Source of the DNA: Cellulomonas sp. JZ18
Lineage (GTDB): Bacteria; Actinomycetota; Actinomycetes; Actinomycetales; Cellulomonadaceae
DNA: 64,000 nucleotides
NCBI RefSeq assembly: GCF_009720485.1
Contig: NZ_CP045245.1
Location: 2,480,001-2,544,000, forward strand
Direction: 5' to 3'
The translations under genes and the position numbers were made by a program. The notes below the pieces were generated by a model, which did no database searches, was not told the DNA's origin, and saw only the letters and a list, made by a program, of their open reading frames with translations. Shown here in pieces: positions 30,117 through 39,246 of the stretch; position 1 is the stretch's first letter, and each line of letters begins with the position of its first letter.

Positions 30117-30910
30117 GGATCGACGGCGTCGGGACGCGCCTGGGGGGACGCTGGGTCGTCGACGGCGTCGACGCCACTCCCCCGGACGGTGCGCTCACCG
30201 GTCTGCTCGGCCCGAACGGCGCCGGCAAGACGACCCTGCTGCGCCTGGTCGCCGGGCTGCTGCCACCCGAGCGGGGCGCCGTGCTCGTCTCCGACCCCGA
30301 CGCGTCCTCGGCCGGCCCGGCCGTGCCGGTGCACACCCTGCCCCGGCGGCGGCGCGCCCGGCACGTCGCGCTGCTCGAGCAGGAGTCGAACGCGACCGTG
30401 CCGCTGAGCGTGCGCGAGGTCGTCGGGCTCGGCCGGATCCCCTACCGGTCCCTGTGGGGCACGGACAGCGACGACGGCGCCGTCGACCGCGCCCTCGCGG
30501 CGGCCTCCGCCGCGCACCTCGCCGACCGCGCCTGGTCGACGCTGTCCGGGGGCGAGCGCCAGCGGGTGCAGGTCGCCCGGGCGCTCGCGCAGGAGCCCGA
30601 CCTGCTGCTGCTCGACGAGCCGACGAACCACCTCGACGTCAGCGCCCAGCTCTCCCTGCTGGCGTTCGTCCGCGACCTCGGCGTCACCACCGTCGCCGCG
30701 CTGCACGACCTCAACCTCGCGGCGGCGTTCTGCACGCACGTCCTCGTCCTGCACCGCGGCCGGCTGGCGGCGGCCGGCGCGCCCGCGGACGTCCTCACAC
30801 CCGCGCTGCTGCGCGAGGTCTACCGCGTCGAGGCCGAGGTCCTCGCGCACCCGACGACCGGCCGTCCGGTGATCGCGCTGACCGGCGGCGCACCCGAGGA
30901 GGGCGCATGA
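30107..30910 (+). CDS. ABC ATPase (FecE/BtuD family), putative F420-0 importer
   Basis: This 267-residue ATP-binding subunit has Walker A GPNGAGKTT near residue 36, signature LSGGERQRVQVARAL, Walker B LLLLDEPTNHLD and the switch His in AALHDLNLA. It starts at a GTG inside the permease end, and its stop overlaps the ATG of cofD (ATGA). The coupling of an importer ATPase straight into cofD is the best evidence that the transporter works with coenzyme F420. It energises uptake of the substrate delivered by the lipoprotein encoded at 28064. Confidence 0.88.
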   Translation: MELRIDGVGTRLGGRWVVDGVDATPPDGALTGLLGPNGAGKTTLLRLVAGLLPPERGAVLVSDPDASSAGPAVPVHTLPRRRRARHVALLEQESNATVPLSVREVVGLGRIPYRSLWGTDSDDGAVDRALAAASAAHLADRAWSTLSGGERQRVQVARALAQEPDLLLLDEPTNHLDVSAQLSLLAFVRDLGVTTVAALHDLNLAAAFCTHVLVLHRGRLAAAGAPADVLTPALLREVYRVEAEVLAHPTTGRPVIALTGGAPEEGA

Positions 30911-31890
30911 GGATCACCGTGCTGTCCGGCGGCGTCGGCGGGGCGCGCTTCACCCGAGGACTGCTCGCCCTGCTGCGCGACCGCCTCCCCGACGGCGCCG
31001 GCGGGACGACCGCCGACGTCACGGTCGTCGCCAACACCGGCGACGACCTGTGGCTGCACGGCGTGCGGGTCTGCCCGGACCTCGACACGCTGATGTACAC
31101 CCTCGGCGGCGCGGTCCACGAGGACCAGGGCTGGGGCCGGCGCGACGAGTCGACGCGCGTGGCCGCGGACCTCGCCGCCTACGGGCTCGGCTGGGAGTGG
31201 TTCACGCTCGGCGACCTCGACCTCGCGACGCACCTCGCGCGCACCGAGCTGCTGCGCCGCGGGCTGCCGCTGTCCGCGGTCACCGCGCGCCTCGCCGAGC
31301 GCTGGCAGCCGGGCGTGACGCTGCTGCCGATGAGCGACGAGGAGGTCGAGACCCACGTCGTCACCGACGCGGGGACGATCCACTTCGAGGAGTGGTGGGT
31401 GCGGCACCGGGCCGCGGTGCCCGCGCGGGGCTTCGTGCAGGCGGGCGTCGAGCGCGCCAGGCCCGCGCCGGGGGTGCTCGACGCGCTCGCGACGGCGGAC
31501 GTCGTCGTCGTACCGCCGTCGAACCCGGTCGTGTCCGTCGGCACGGTCCTCGGCGTGCCGGGCGTGCGGGACGCGCTGCGCGCGACCGCCGCGCCCGTCG
31601 TCGCGGTCTCCCCCGTGGTCGGCGGGGCGCCCGTGCGCGGTATGGCGGACGCGTGCCTCGCGGCGATCGGCGTCGCGACGGACGCCGTGGCGGTCGCCCG
31701 CCACTACGGCCGGCGCGCCGACGGCGGCGTGCTCGACGCCTGGCTCGTCGACGACGCCGACGCGGCCGCCGTGCCCGCCCTGGCCGCCGAGGGCTGGGCC
31801 GTCGCGTCCGCGCCGACCCTCATGACGGACGTGCCCGCGACGGCCGCGATCGCCGCCCGCGCCCTGGCGCTCGTGGACCGGCTGCCGTGA
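30907..31890 (+). CDS. cofD: 2-phospho-L-lactate transferase CofD (FbiA)
   Basis: CofD transfers the activated phospho-lactate (or phosphoenolpyruvate) moiety to Fo, giving F420-0 or its dehydro form. The 327-residue protein begins with the family N-terminus ITVLSGGVGGARFTRGL, followed by NTGDDLWLHG and PDLDTLMYTLGG. The conserved VVVPPSNPVVSVGT and SPVVGGAPVRGMAD segments occur in the C-terminal half. It overlaps the transporter ATPase upstream and cofC downstream, each by 4 bases. In most described actinobacteria fbiA is next to fbiB. Here the CofE enzyme is ~9 kb away. Confidence 0.95.
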   Translation: MRITVLSGGVGGARFTRGLLALLRDRLPDGAGGTTADVTVVANTGDDLWLHGVRVCPDLDTLMYTLGGAVHEDQGWGRRDESTRVAADLAAYGLGWEWFTLGDLDLATHLARTELLRRGLPLSAVTARLAERWQPGVTLLPMSDEEVETHVVTDAGTIHFEEWWVRHRAAVPARGFVQAGVERARPAPGVLDALATADVVVVPPSNPVVSVGTVLGVPGVRDALRATAAPVVAVSPVVGGAPVRGMADACLAAIGVATDAVAVARHYGRRADGGVLDAWLVDDADAAAVPALAAEGWAVASAPTLMTDVPATAAIAARALALVDRLP

Positions 31891-32492
31891 CGGGCGGCTG
31901 GTGGGTCGTCGTCCCCGTCAAGGACGCGCACCGGGGCAAGTCCCGCCTGGCGGGCGTGCTCGACGACACCGCCCGCGCGGCGCTCGTCCGGTCGATGGCG
32001 CTCGACACGCTGACGGCGGTGCGGGCCGCACGCTCCGTCGCCGGTGTCGTCCTCGTGACGCCGGACGCCGACCTGGCCGCCGCGGCCGACGCGCTCGGGG
32101 TGCTGGTCGTCGACGAGCCGACGTCGACGCCGGCGGCCGGCGGCCCCGAGCCCGGGCTGGACGCCGCCGCCGTCGCCGGTGCCGCCCACGTCCGCGCCCG
32201 CACCCCCGGCGCCCCGGTCGCCGTCGTCCCGGGGGACCTGCCGCGCCTCGACCCGGCCGACCTGGACGTCGCGCTCGCCCTCGCCGCGGCGCACGACCAC
32301 GCCCACGTCCCCGACGCCGCGGGCACGGGCACGACGCTGCTCACCGCGACGCGCGGGCACCGCCTGCGGCCCCGGTTCGGCGCCGGGTCGTCAGGGCGGC
32401 ACGCCGACGCGGGGCACGTGCGTCTCGACGTGCCGGTCACGTCCACGCTGCGGCACGACGTCGACGAGGCGCGCGACCTGCAGGAGGCCTGA
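31887..32492 (+). CDS. cofC: 2-phospholactate/PEP guanylyltransferase CofC (FbiD)
   Basis: CofC/FbiD activates 2-phospholactate or phosphoenolpyruvate with GTP for CofD. The 201-residue nucleotidyltransferase has the family start WWVVVPVKDAHRGKSRLAG, then GVLVVDEP and VVPGDLPRLDPADL, all typical. It starts at a GTG overlapping the cofD stop (GTGA). It is the last gene of the operon; 95 bp separate it from a convergent gene. No fbiC (Fo synthase) is in the window, so Fo must be made elsewhere in the genome or imported. Confidence 0.93.
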   Translation: MTGGWWVVVPVKDAHRGKSRLAGVLDDTARAALVRSMALDTLTAVRAARSVAGVVLVTPDADLAAAADALGVLVVDEPTSTPAAGGPEPGLDAAAVAGAAHVRARTPGAPVAVVPGDLPRLDPADLDVALALAAAHDHAHVPDAAGTGTTLLTATRGHRLRPRFGAGSSGRHADAGHVRLDVPVTSTLRHDVDEARDLQEA

Positions 32493-32586
32493 GCGGCGTC
32501 GGGAGGACCACGAGGACGCGGATCGCCCGGTCACGGCGCACCCGGGGTGGACCCCCACGGGAACCGGTGTCTCCGCCCGCGTCCGG

Positions 32587-33393
32587 TCACCGGACCAGCA
32601 GCGTGCTCACGAGGACCGAGGCGGCGAGCAGGACCAGCTCGGCGGGCCACCCGGCCACCACCCGTGCCGCCGCGGCCCGTGCGGGACCGACGGCCAGCGA
32701 CCGTCCCAGGTGCAGCGCAGCGGACAGCAGGGCGACGAGCGCGACGGTGAGGTAGTGCCGCGGGTCCGCCCGGCCCGGCCACCGCTCGTCGACCAGCCAC
32801 AGCACGCCGGCCGTCAGGGCGAGCAGCGGGTACCCCGCCCGCAGCCACGCGGCGAAGGCGCGGGAGTGGACCTCGTGCGGGTCGAGGCGCGGGTCCGCCG
32901 ACCAGAAGGAGAACCAGTCCGCCAGCCACGCGGCCCTCCTCCCCCGCGGTGCCTCGAGGGGCGCCAGGAGGACGACGAGGGCGGAGGCCCAGACGCTCGT
33001 CAGCAGGCGGGGCGGCGGGACCCACCGGCCTGGTCCCGGCACGCCGCGGGACCTGCGACGGCGGGGCGCGCCGAGCTCGCCGACGACCGCGACCCACGCC
33101 TCGGGTCCGTCGTCCGGCGACGGCAGGTCGACGCCGGCGGCGGACGGGTTGGCGGCGAACCGCCGGACGGCGCGTTGCAGCCCGGCCCTGTCCGCGCGGG
33201 CCACCCGGGCGACGACGTGACCCCGTGCGTCCGCCACGAGCGTGAGGGCGCGACCGCGGGAGTCGAACGCGGCGACCAGGTCGTCCACGTCGCCCTCGGC
33301 GAGGGCGTCGAGAGCCACCGGGACGGCGCACAGGTACCCGTACGCGTCGTCGTCGAAGACGGCCACCGGCCACACGACCTCCCGCCGCTTCAC
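32587..33393 (-). CDS. Membrane protein of unknown function with soluble N-terminal domain
   Basis: This 268-residue protein starts at a GTG behind GGGAGGAG. Residues ~1-105 form a soluble alpha/beta region (REVVWPVAVFDDDAYGY..., AGLQRAVRRFAANP). The C-terminal ~150 residues contain about four hydrophobic helices (for example LLTSVWASALVVLLAPL, YPLLALTAGVLWLV, YLTVALVALLSAAL, ELVLLAASVLVSTLLV). I do not recognise the family. It is convergent with the cofC operon and not obviously linked to it. Confidence 0.7.
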   Translation of the reverse strand: MKRREVVWPVAVFDDDAYGYLCAVPVALDALAEGDVDDLVAAFDSRGRALTLVADARGHVVARVARADRAGLQRAVRRFAANPSAAGVDLPSPDDGPEAWVAVVGELGAPRRRRSRGVPGPGRWVPPPRLLTSVWASALVVLLAPLEAPRGRRAAWLADWFSFWSADPRLDPHEVHSRAFAAWLRAGYPLLALTAGVLWLVDERWPGRADPRHYLTVALVALLSAALHLGRSLAVGPARAAAARVVAGWPAELVLLAASVLVSTLLVR

Positions 33394-33538
33394 CCGCGCT
33401 CCTCCCGGCGACGTCCCGACGGAGCAGGAGTCTGCCCGCCGGTGCCGCCGGGGTGCACCCGTGCTCGGGCGCGCGTCCCGGCGGGGCCCCGTGCGCACGA
33501 CCGAGCAGGCGGCGGCCGGCGCCGCCGCCCGCTCGTCG

Positions 33539-33895
33539 TCAGCCCGCTCCTGCCGCCGCGCGCGCCAGCGCCGCCACCAGCTCGTCCGGCTCGCACTCGC
33601 CGCCCCCGGACCGCACGCCCGTCCAGTCGACGCCGACGCGGGTCGCGTCGCGCGCGAGGCCGGGAAGCCACCGTGACGTGAACGCCTCGAGGTCGACGGG
33701 CTCGGGGACGAGGTCACGCGCGGCGGGCGCCCGGCGTGTCACCGTGGCCGCTCCCGCCCTGCTCGACCAGAACGGCATGACGGTGCGCGTCGCGTCGGCC
33801 GAGCCCACGGTCACGTACCCGTCGGCGTCGCGCAGCACCCAGACGCACCCGGCGGCCGTGGCGGCGACGCAGAACCCCTCCACCGCGCCCCTCAT
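33539..33895 (-). CDS. DUF2750-family protein
   Basis: This 118-residue small cytosolic protein has the layout of DUF2750: VWVLRDADGYVTVG, the LPvW-like MPFWSSRAGA, then a C-terminal FTSRWLPGLARDATRVGVDWTG. Members are often encoded near polymorphic toxin immunity genes, but the function is not known. The ATG at 33895 overlaps the upstream gene's stop (ATGA), so the two form a two-gene unit. Confidence 0.7.
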   Translation of the reverse strand: MRGAVEGFCVAATAAGCVWVLRDADGYVTVGSADATRTVMPFWSSRAGAATVTRRAPAARDLVPEPVDLEAFTSRWLPGLARDATRVGVDWTGVRSGGGECEPDELVAALARAAAGAG

Positions 33896-34371
33896 GCCGG
33901 GTCCCCCTGGTCCGCCGGCAGCGGCACGCGCGTGCGGCGGTAGCCGGGCACGGACGCGGCGACGCGGTCGAGCCAGCTGCCCCCCGGCCCGCCCGTGAAG
34001 CCGACACCCTCGCCGTCCTCCAGCCACGAGCCGGCCGCCAGCCGGCCGATGCGCCACCGCACCACCCACAGCTCGCCCCGCACGGCGGCGTCCACGAGGC
34101 GCACCAGGGTGCCGACGGTCGCGTCGTGCGTCTCGAACGCGTGCCCCGCCGGGCCGACGAGCACCGACCAGTACCCCTCGAGGTCCTCCGCCTCGATCGT
34201 CAGGCCCCGGGCCGGGACGGCGACGCGCCACAGCGTCCGGTCCCAGAGCCGCTCCTGCACCTCCTCGGGCCAGCGTCGCAGCACCTGCTCGCGCAGGGCC
34301 GCGACGCGGGCCGAGGTCAGGTGCTCCACCGTCGGCCGCGCCGCCGCGACGTCGCCGCGCCAGCCGTCCAC
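33892..34371 (-). CDS. Hypothetical protein paired with DUF2750 gene
   Basis: This 159-residue soluble protein begins at a GTG (34371) and ends overlapping the DUF2750 gene by four bases. It is rich in Trp and Val, with segments such as DLEGYWSVLVGPAGHAFETHDATVG and RGELWVVRWRIGRLAAGSWLEDGEG. There is no signal peptide or membrane helix. I cannot assign a family. The small size and pairing with DUF2750 would fit an immunity-type role, which is speculation. Confidence 0.6.
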   Translation of the reverse strand: MDGWRGDVAAARPTVEHLTSARVAALREQVLRRWPEEVQERLWDRTLWRVAVPARGLTIEAEDLEGYWSVLVGPAGHAFETHDATVGTLVRLVDAAVRGELWVVRWRIGRLAAGSWLEDGEGVGFTGGPGGSWLDRVAASVPGYRRTRVPLPADQGDPA

Positions 34372-34803
34372 CGCACCATGTCGGTCATATCGCCCCCTGA
34401 CTCAGTACAGGCCCACCACGACGGGGACCGTGGTCAGTGTGGCGGCAGGCCCGGGCGCGCGTCGCGCGAACCGACGAGGATGACCCGTACGGCTCTCGCG
34501 CCGAGGGTGACGGCGTGCGGCGACCGGGCGACGACGACCCCCGAGGACGTGCGCGAGGATGGCACGCACCGCCACTACCACCGGCCGCTCGCCTGTACGT
34601 CCAGCGCCTGCGCGACGCCGGCATGGTCGTCGTCGACATGGAGGAGCCGCCGTCGCTCCCGTGACACCGGGCACCCGAGCACGAGTGGACCGCGGACGAG
34701 CGCTGGTTCGCGACGATCCCCCACCATGCTGTCGTTCGCCGCACGGCGGGGACGACCTCGCCACCGGCCCCGCCCGCGTGCCGCCCTGCGTCAGAATGGC
34801 GCC
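34372..34803 (+). other. 432 bp gap with possible degraded coding remnant
   Basis: No intact gene is seen. On the plus strand, fragments in different frames look protein-like: LYVQRLRDAGMVVVDMEEPP ending at 34664, then PEHEWTADERWFATIPHH around 34675-34730. This could be the broken end of an unidentified gene with one or more indels. Base composition matches the surroundings. Confidence 0.3.
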
Positions 34804-35379
34804 ATGACGGCACCGCTGTGGATGACCGGGGACGAGGCGGCGGACCGCCTGCTCGACGAGGACCCCTTCGCCCTCCTGCTCGGCATGCTGCTCGACCAGC
34901 AGGTCGCGATGGAGACGGCGTTCGCCGGGCCGGCGAAGATCGCGGAGCGCATGGGCGGCCTCGACCCGCACCGCGTCGCCGGCGCCGACCCCGAGGAGTT
35001 CGCCGCGCTGTGCGCGACGCCGCCGGCGGTCCACCGCTACCCCGGCTCGATGGCGAGCCGCATCCAGGCGGTGGCGCGCGCGGTGGTGGACGAGTACGAC
35101 GGCGACGTCACGCGGCTGTGGACGGACGGCGACCCCGACGGCCCCACCGTCCTGAAGCGGCTCAAGGCTCTGCCCGGGTTCGGCGACCAGAAGGCGCGGA
35201 TCTTCCTCGCGCTGCTCGGCAAGCAGCGCGGCGTCACGCCCGCGGGCTGGCGCGAGGCCGCCGGTGCGTACGGCGACGAGGAGTTCCGGTCCATCGCCGA
35301 CGTGCGCGACCCGGTCTCGCTCGCCCGCGTCCGCGAGACGAAGAAGGCCGCGAAGGCGGCCGCCCGCGCGGCCCGCTGA
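34804..35379 (+). CDS. HhH-GPD-family DNA glycosylase-like protein
   Basis: This 191-residue protein belongs to the helix-hairpin-helix base-excision glycosylase superfamily. The N-terminal part carries LLGMLLDQQVAMETAFAGP, and the hairpin-helix LPGFGDQKARIFLALLGKQ lies at ~120-140. The C-terminus is a basic Lys/Arg/Ala tail (KKAAKAAARAAR) that may bind DNA. It is shorter than Nth or AlkA and lacks a [4Fe-4S] cysteine cluster. It matches an uncharacterised actinobacterial subgroup. The base specificity is unknown. Confidence 0.85.
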   Translation: MTAPLWMTGDEAADRLLDEDPFALLLGMLLDQQVAMETAFAGPAKIAERMGGLDPHRVAGADPEEFAALCATPPAVHRYPGSMASRIQAVARAVVDEYDGDVTRLWTDGDPDGPTVLKRLKALPGFGDQKARIFLALLGKQRGVTPAGWREAAGAYGDEEFRSIADVRDPVSLARVRETKKAAKAAARAAR

Positions 35380-35518
35380 CACCACGCCGCCGGGTCCACC
35401 GGTCCACCGACCGCCGCGTCGACCCGTGGACGGGCCCGGCGCTCGTCCTTCCGGCGGAGCGTCGCACCCACCTGGGGGACGAGGCGCCCGGACCCCCCGG
35501 TTCGCGAGGATGGTCCGC

Positions 35519-36778
35519 ATGAGCACGCCCACGCCGCCGGCGCCCACCCCGCACCCGCCCGCCCCGGGACCGTCCGCGTCCCCGCCCGCCGTCACGCCCG
35601 TGCCGGCCGCCGAGCGCGCGGTCGCGCCGGACGTCGCCCGCGGCCTCGCGCTGCTGGGCATCGCGATCGCCAACTCCGTGCTGCACCTGTGGGGCGTCGA
35701 GGTCGGCGTCGGCAGCCGCCCGGTCGACGGCTCACCCGTCGACCGGCTCGTCAACGGCGTCGTGTCGCTCTTCGTCGACCGCCGGACCATGCCGATGTTC
35801 GCGCTGCTCTACGGGTACGGCGTCGGGGTGGTCGTCCGGCGGCGTGCCGCCGCGTGGGTGCCGTGGCCCGACTGCCGCCGTGACCTGCTGCGACGCGCCG
35901 CGTGGCTCGTCGCGTTCGGCGTGGTGCACATCCTCCTGCTGTTCGCCGGCGACATCCTCGCGATCTACGGCGTGGCCGGCCTCGTCGCCGTCGCCTTCGT
36001 CCGCGCGCCCGGGCGACGGATCGCCGTCGTGGGCGTCGTGGCGCTCGTGCTGTCCGGTGTGCTCATGGGCGCGGTCCAGGCGCTGAGCGTGTGGGCGGCG
36101 GACCAGCCCGACCTCATGGGCCAGGGCGACGTGATGGGCGGGGCAGAGGGATCGGTCCTCGGCGCGATGCTGCTGCGCTCGTGGTCCGTGCTCATCGCGC
36201 CGTTCGGGGCGGTCGCGGCGCTGCCGCTCGTGCTCCTGGGCCTGTGGTTCGCCCGGCGCGGCGTCCTCGAGCAGCCCGCGGCGCACCTGCCGCTGCTGCG
36301 GCGCTGGGTCGTGGGCGGCCTGACGGCGAGCGTCCTCGGCGGCCTGCCGATGGCCCTGGCGGTGGCCGAGGTGTGGACGCCGACGGCCGGTCAGCTGTTC
36401 GGCGTCGCCGCCCTGCACGAGGTCAGCGGGACCGCCGGTGGCGTCGCGTTCGCCGCCGGCGTGGCCTGGCTCGTGGCCGCCCGCGGCACGACGGTCGCGA
36501 CGCTCGGACCGGTCGGGCGCGCGCTGCGCGCCGTCGGCACGCGGTCGCTGACCTGCTATCTGCTCCAGTCGGTGCTGTTCGTGCTGCCGCTCGCCGCGTG
36601 GGCGGGCGGGCTCGGGGAGCGCCTGTCCTCGGCCGGCGTGGTCGCGTGGGCCGTCGGCGTGTGGCTCGTCACCGTGGCGGTCGCCGTCGCGCTCGAGCGC
36701 GTCGGACGCCGCGGCCCGGCCGAGGCGCTCTACCGCCGTCTGGTCTACCGCCCGGGCGCACTCGTCGCCGCCCGCTGA
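35519..36778 (+). CDS. DUF418 family membrane protein (YeiB-like), copy 1
   Basis: This 419-residue integral membrane protein has a Pro-rich ~40-residue N-terminus and about ten helices. YeiB/DUF418 marks are visible: DVARGLALLGIAIANSVLH near the start, FVDRRTMPMFALLYGYG, and the C-terminal RSLTCYLLQSV and RRGPAEALYRRLVY. The role of the family is not established; a transporter has been suggested. The last 34 bp overlap the convergent CPBP gene. A second DUF418 gene lies at 40447, and the two bracket the peptide/ABC/CPBP set. Confidence 0.88.
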   Translation: MSTPTPPAPTPHPPAPGPSASPPAVTPVPAAERAVAPDVARGLALLGIAIANSVLHLWGVEVGVGSRPVDGSPVDRLVNGVVSLFVDRRTMPMFALLYGYGVGVVVRRRAAAWVPWPDCRRDLLRRAAWLVAFGVVHILLLFAGDILAIYGVAGLVAVAFVRAPGRRIAVVGVVALVLSGVLMGAVQALSVWAADQPDLMGQGDVMGGAEGSVLGAMLLRSWSVLIAPFGAVAALPLVLLGLWFARRGVLEQPAAHLPLLRRWVVGGLTASVLGGLPMALAVAEVWTPTAGQLFGVAALHEVSGTAGGVAFAAGVAWLVAARGTTVATLGPVGRALRAVGTRSLTCYLLQSVLFVLPLAAWAGGLGERLSSAGVVAWAVGVWLVTVAVAVALERVGRRGPAEALYRRLVYRPGALVAAR

Positions 36779-37530
36779 GGTGCAGTCGCCTCGGGCGGCG
36801 TGCCCGTGCCCGACGCGGGCCGTGCCGTCGGGAGGTCGGCCCGTCGTCGTGCGACGAGGAGGGCGAGCGTCACCGCCGCGGCCAGCAGGACGGCGTCGAG
36901 GGTGTGCGCGACGGCCAGGGGCACCTCGGCCGGCAGCGCCCCCCACAGGGTGTTGGACGCCAGGTGCACCACGACGGGGGCGAGCAGGCTCCGCGCGCAC
37001 CACGCGAGCACGAACAGGCCCACCCCGTAGCCCAACCTGTTCGCGGCGACGGCGGCGGACTGCTCGCCGTGGGCGAGCGCGAACGCGACGGCGGTCGCGC
37101 CACCGGTGAGGACGAGCGCGCGCCGGCTGCCCGCGAACCTCGACGCCGCCAGCAGGGCCACGGGCGCGCCGCGGAACAGCACCTCCTCCAGGGCGACGGC
37201 GGCGGCGGCACCCGCGGTGGTGAGGCCGTGCGCGACCGCCGGCAGCACGACGACGGGCAGCGCGAGCCACGCCACGCGGCCGGCGGGCCCGCCGTACGCG
37301 GGCCGCCGGTCGAGGACGTCCCCGGGGCGGCCGGTGACGACGTACACGACCGCGAGGACGAGCAGCACCACGCCGAGGGCGCCGACCACTCCCGGCAGCC
37401 CCTCCCCGCCGGCCGGCAGCACCATGACCCACCAGCCGGCGACGAGCAGGAAGCCGAGGGCTGCGCCGGTGGTCGTGACGGCGGACCACGCCACGGTGCC
37501 ACGCGCCCGCGGGAGCTCGGGGACGCTCAC
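36745..37530 (-). CDS. CPBP-family intramembrane metalloprotease
   Basis: This 261-residue multi-pass protein of the CAAX protease/bacteriocin-immunity (Abi, CPBP) family has motif 1 ALEEVLFRGAPVALL with the Glu pair and Arg, motif 2 FALAHGEQS with His, and motif 3 VVVHLASNTLWG with His and Asn. These residues place the likely active site in the membrane. The GTG at 37530 overlaps the ABC-2 permease stop (GTGA). In Gram-positive bacteria such proteins confer self-immunity to bacteriocins or process prenylated/peptide substrates. Here it ends an operon that includes an ABC transporter and lies downstream of a Trp-rich secreted peptide gene. Confidence 0.88.
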   Translation of the reverse strand: MSVPELPRARGTVAWSAVTTTGAALGFLLVAGWWVMVLPAGGEGLPGVVGALGVVLLVLAVVYVVTGRPGDVLDRRPAYGGPAGRVAWLALPVVVLPAVAHGLTTAGAAAAVALEEVLFRGAPVALLAASRFAGSRRALVLTGGATAVAFALAHGEQSAAVAANRLGYGVGLFVLAWCARSLLAPVVVHLASNTLWGALPAEVPLAVAHTLDAVLLAAAVTLALLVARRRADLPTARPASGTGTPPEATAPQRAATSAPGR

Positions 37531-38288
37531 CGCGCCTCCCGGCGCAGCTGCACCCACCACCCGGCGGCGAGGGGCAGCACGTACCAGAGCGTGAGCGACG
37601 ACAGCAGCGCCGGGACCGGGGTGGACCCGCCCAGGAGCGCGTCCTGGACCGCGCCCGACGAGAACCACGTCGCGCGGTCCCCGAGGGCGACGGCGAGGAG
37701 GGGGTCGACCGCGAGCGGCACGAGCACCACGACGAGCACCGCGACCGGTGTCCAGGGCAGCAGCGCACCCCACGCGAGCCCGAACACCACGCCCGTCATG
37801 CCGGCGGCGAGGAGCGGCGCGAGCCCGGAGCCCGCGTCCTGCAGCCGCAGGGGCTCGCCCCGGACGGCCAGGACGAGCACGGACACGAGGAGGAACACGA
37901 CCACGGTCACGGCGAGCAGGGCGGCCCCGGTCAGGAGCGTCGCGACCACCTTCGCGCCGAGCACGCGGGAGCGCCGCGGCACGAGCCAGAACGTGACCAG
38001 CGCGGTCCGCTGGCTCCACTCGGACGTCATGACGAGCACGCCGAGCAGCGGCAGCGCCACCGCCAGGAGCGCGGCGGGCAGCGCGGCGAGCGCCAGCGTC
38101 GGCTCCGGGGACGCCACGAGGACGAGGACCAGCGCGATGGTGCCCACCGCGAGGAACGACGCGATGAGCGTCAGCGCGGCTCGCGTGTCGAGGCACTTGC
38201 GGATCTCGACCCGTACCAGGCGGGCGAACGGCACCGGCGTGTGCTCGCCCACGGCCGACGGCTGGGTGACGACTGCGGCGCGGTTCAT
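37527..38288 (-). CDS. ABC-2 type permease
   Basis: This 253-residue membrane subunit has about six helices and starts RLVRVEIRKCLDTRAALTLI, which is typical for ABC-2 permeases that pair with a separate ATPase. MTSEWSQRTALVTFWLVPRR is another family-like segment. The ATG at 38288 overlaps the ATPase stop (ATGA) and its own stop overlaps the CPBP start (GTGA). It likely forms an exporter or immunity pump with the ATPase. Confidence 0.85.
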   Translation of the reverse strand: MNRAAVVTQPSAVGEHTPVPFARLVRVEIRKCLDTRAALTLIASFLAVGTIALVLVLVASPEPTLALAALPAALLAVALPLLGVLVMTSEWSQRTALVTFWLVPRRSRVLGAKVVATLLTGAALLAVTVVVFLLVSVLVLAVRGEPLRLQDAGSGLAPLLAAGMTGVVFGLAWGALLPWTPVAVLVVVLVPLAVDPLLAVALGDRATWFSSGAVQDALLGGSTPVPALLSSLTLWYVLPLAAGWWVQLRREAR

Positions 38289-39246
38289 CCCGCCCTCCCC
38301 TCGTCGGCCGGGGTGAGCCGGACGGCGCGCTTGCCGGCCCGGAACTCCCCGCGGGTCCGTTCCAGGACGAAGTCGGCCAGCTCCCGCACGACGGGGCGGA
38401 GCTCGACGAGGACGACCCCCTCCGCGGCGGCCACCCGGCCGACGTCGACGGGGTCGCAGCGGCACACCAGACCCGCGGTGTCCGGGACGGCGTGCACGCC
38501 GGCACGCGCGAGCGCGCCCGCGAGCCGCACGTCGTCGAGGCTGCGGCAGAGCGTCAGTCCGTCCTCGCGCAGCACCTCGTCCAGCGGCCGGTCCTCGACG
38601 ACGCGTCCGCGGTCGATCAGCACGACCCGGTCGACCAGCCCGGCCACCTCTGCCATGAGGTGGCTCGAGAGCAGGACCCCGCCGCCGCGCGCGGCGAAGT
38701 CGGTCACGACGCCGCGCACCCAGCCCACGCCCTCGGTGTCGAGGCCGTTGAGCGGCTCGTCGAGGACGAGGTAGCGCGGATCCCCCAGGAGGGCGATGGC
38801 GAGCGCGAGCCGCTGTCGCATTCCGAGCGACAGAGCCCCGCCCGCCGGCGGCCCACCCGGCCGAGGCCGACCGCCTCGAGCATCCGGTCGGCGCGTTCGG
38901 GCGGCTCGCCGATCGTGGCCGCGACGAGCGCGACGGTCTCACGGACCGTGCGGCCCGCGTGCACGGCGGACGCGTCGAGCAGCACCCCGACCGCGCGCCC
39001 GGCGTTGGGCAGCCGGGCCACGGGCACGCCGTCGAGCAGCGCGGTGCCGGCGTCCGGACGCGAGAGCCCGCACAGCATGCGCAGCGTGGTCGACTTCCCG
39101 GCGCCGTTCGGCCCGAGGAAGCCGACGACCTGGCCAGGACGGACCTCGAAGGAGACGTCGTCCACGACGGTGCGGCGCCCGTACCTGCGGGTGAGACCGA
39201 CGGCACGCAGCCCTTCCGCGGGCCGGCGGGGTGGTGCGGACGTCAT
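38285..39246 (-). pseudogene. ABC transporter ATPase, frameshifted near 38836-38839
   Basis: Walker A GPNGAGKSTTLRML lies around residue 45. The frame then breaks after GRVGRRRAG. The continuation in another frame holds ALSLGMRQRLALAIALLGDP (signature region), Walker B YLVLDEPLNGLD and the H-loop SSHLMAEV. One added base at the CCCC run 38836-38839 (G on the coding strand) gives ~321 residues. The ATG at 39246 overlaps the upstream small membrane gene, and the stop overlaps the permease start. The C-terminal part resembles BcrA/antibiotic-type ATPases. The break is probably a sequence error. Confidence 0.82.
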
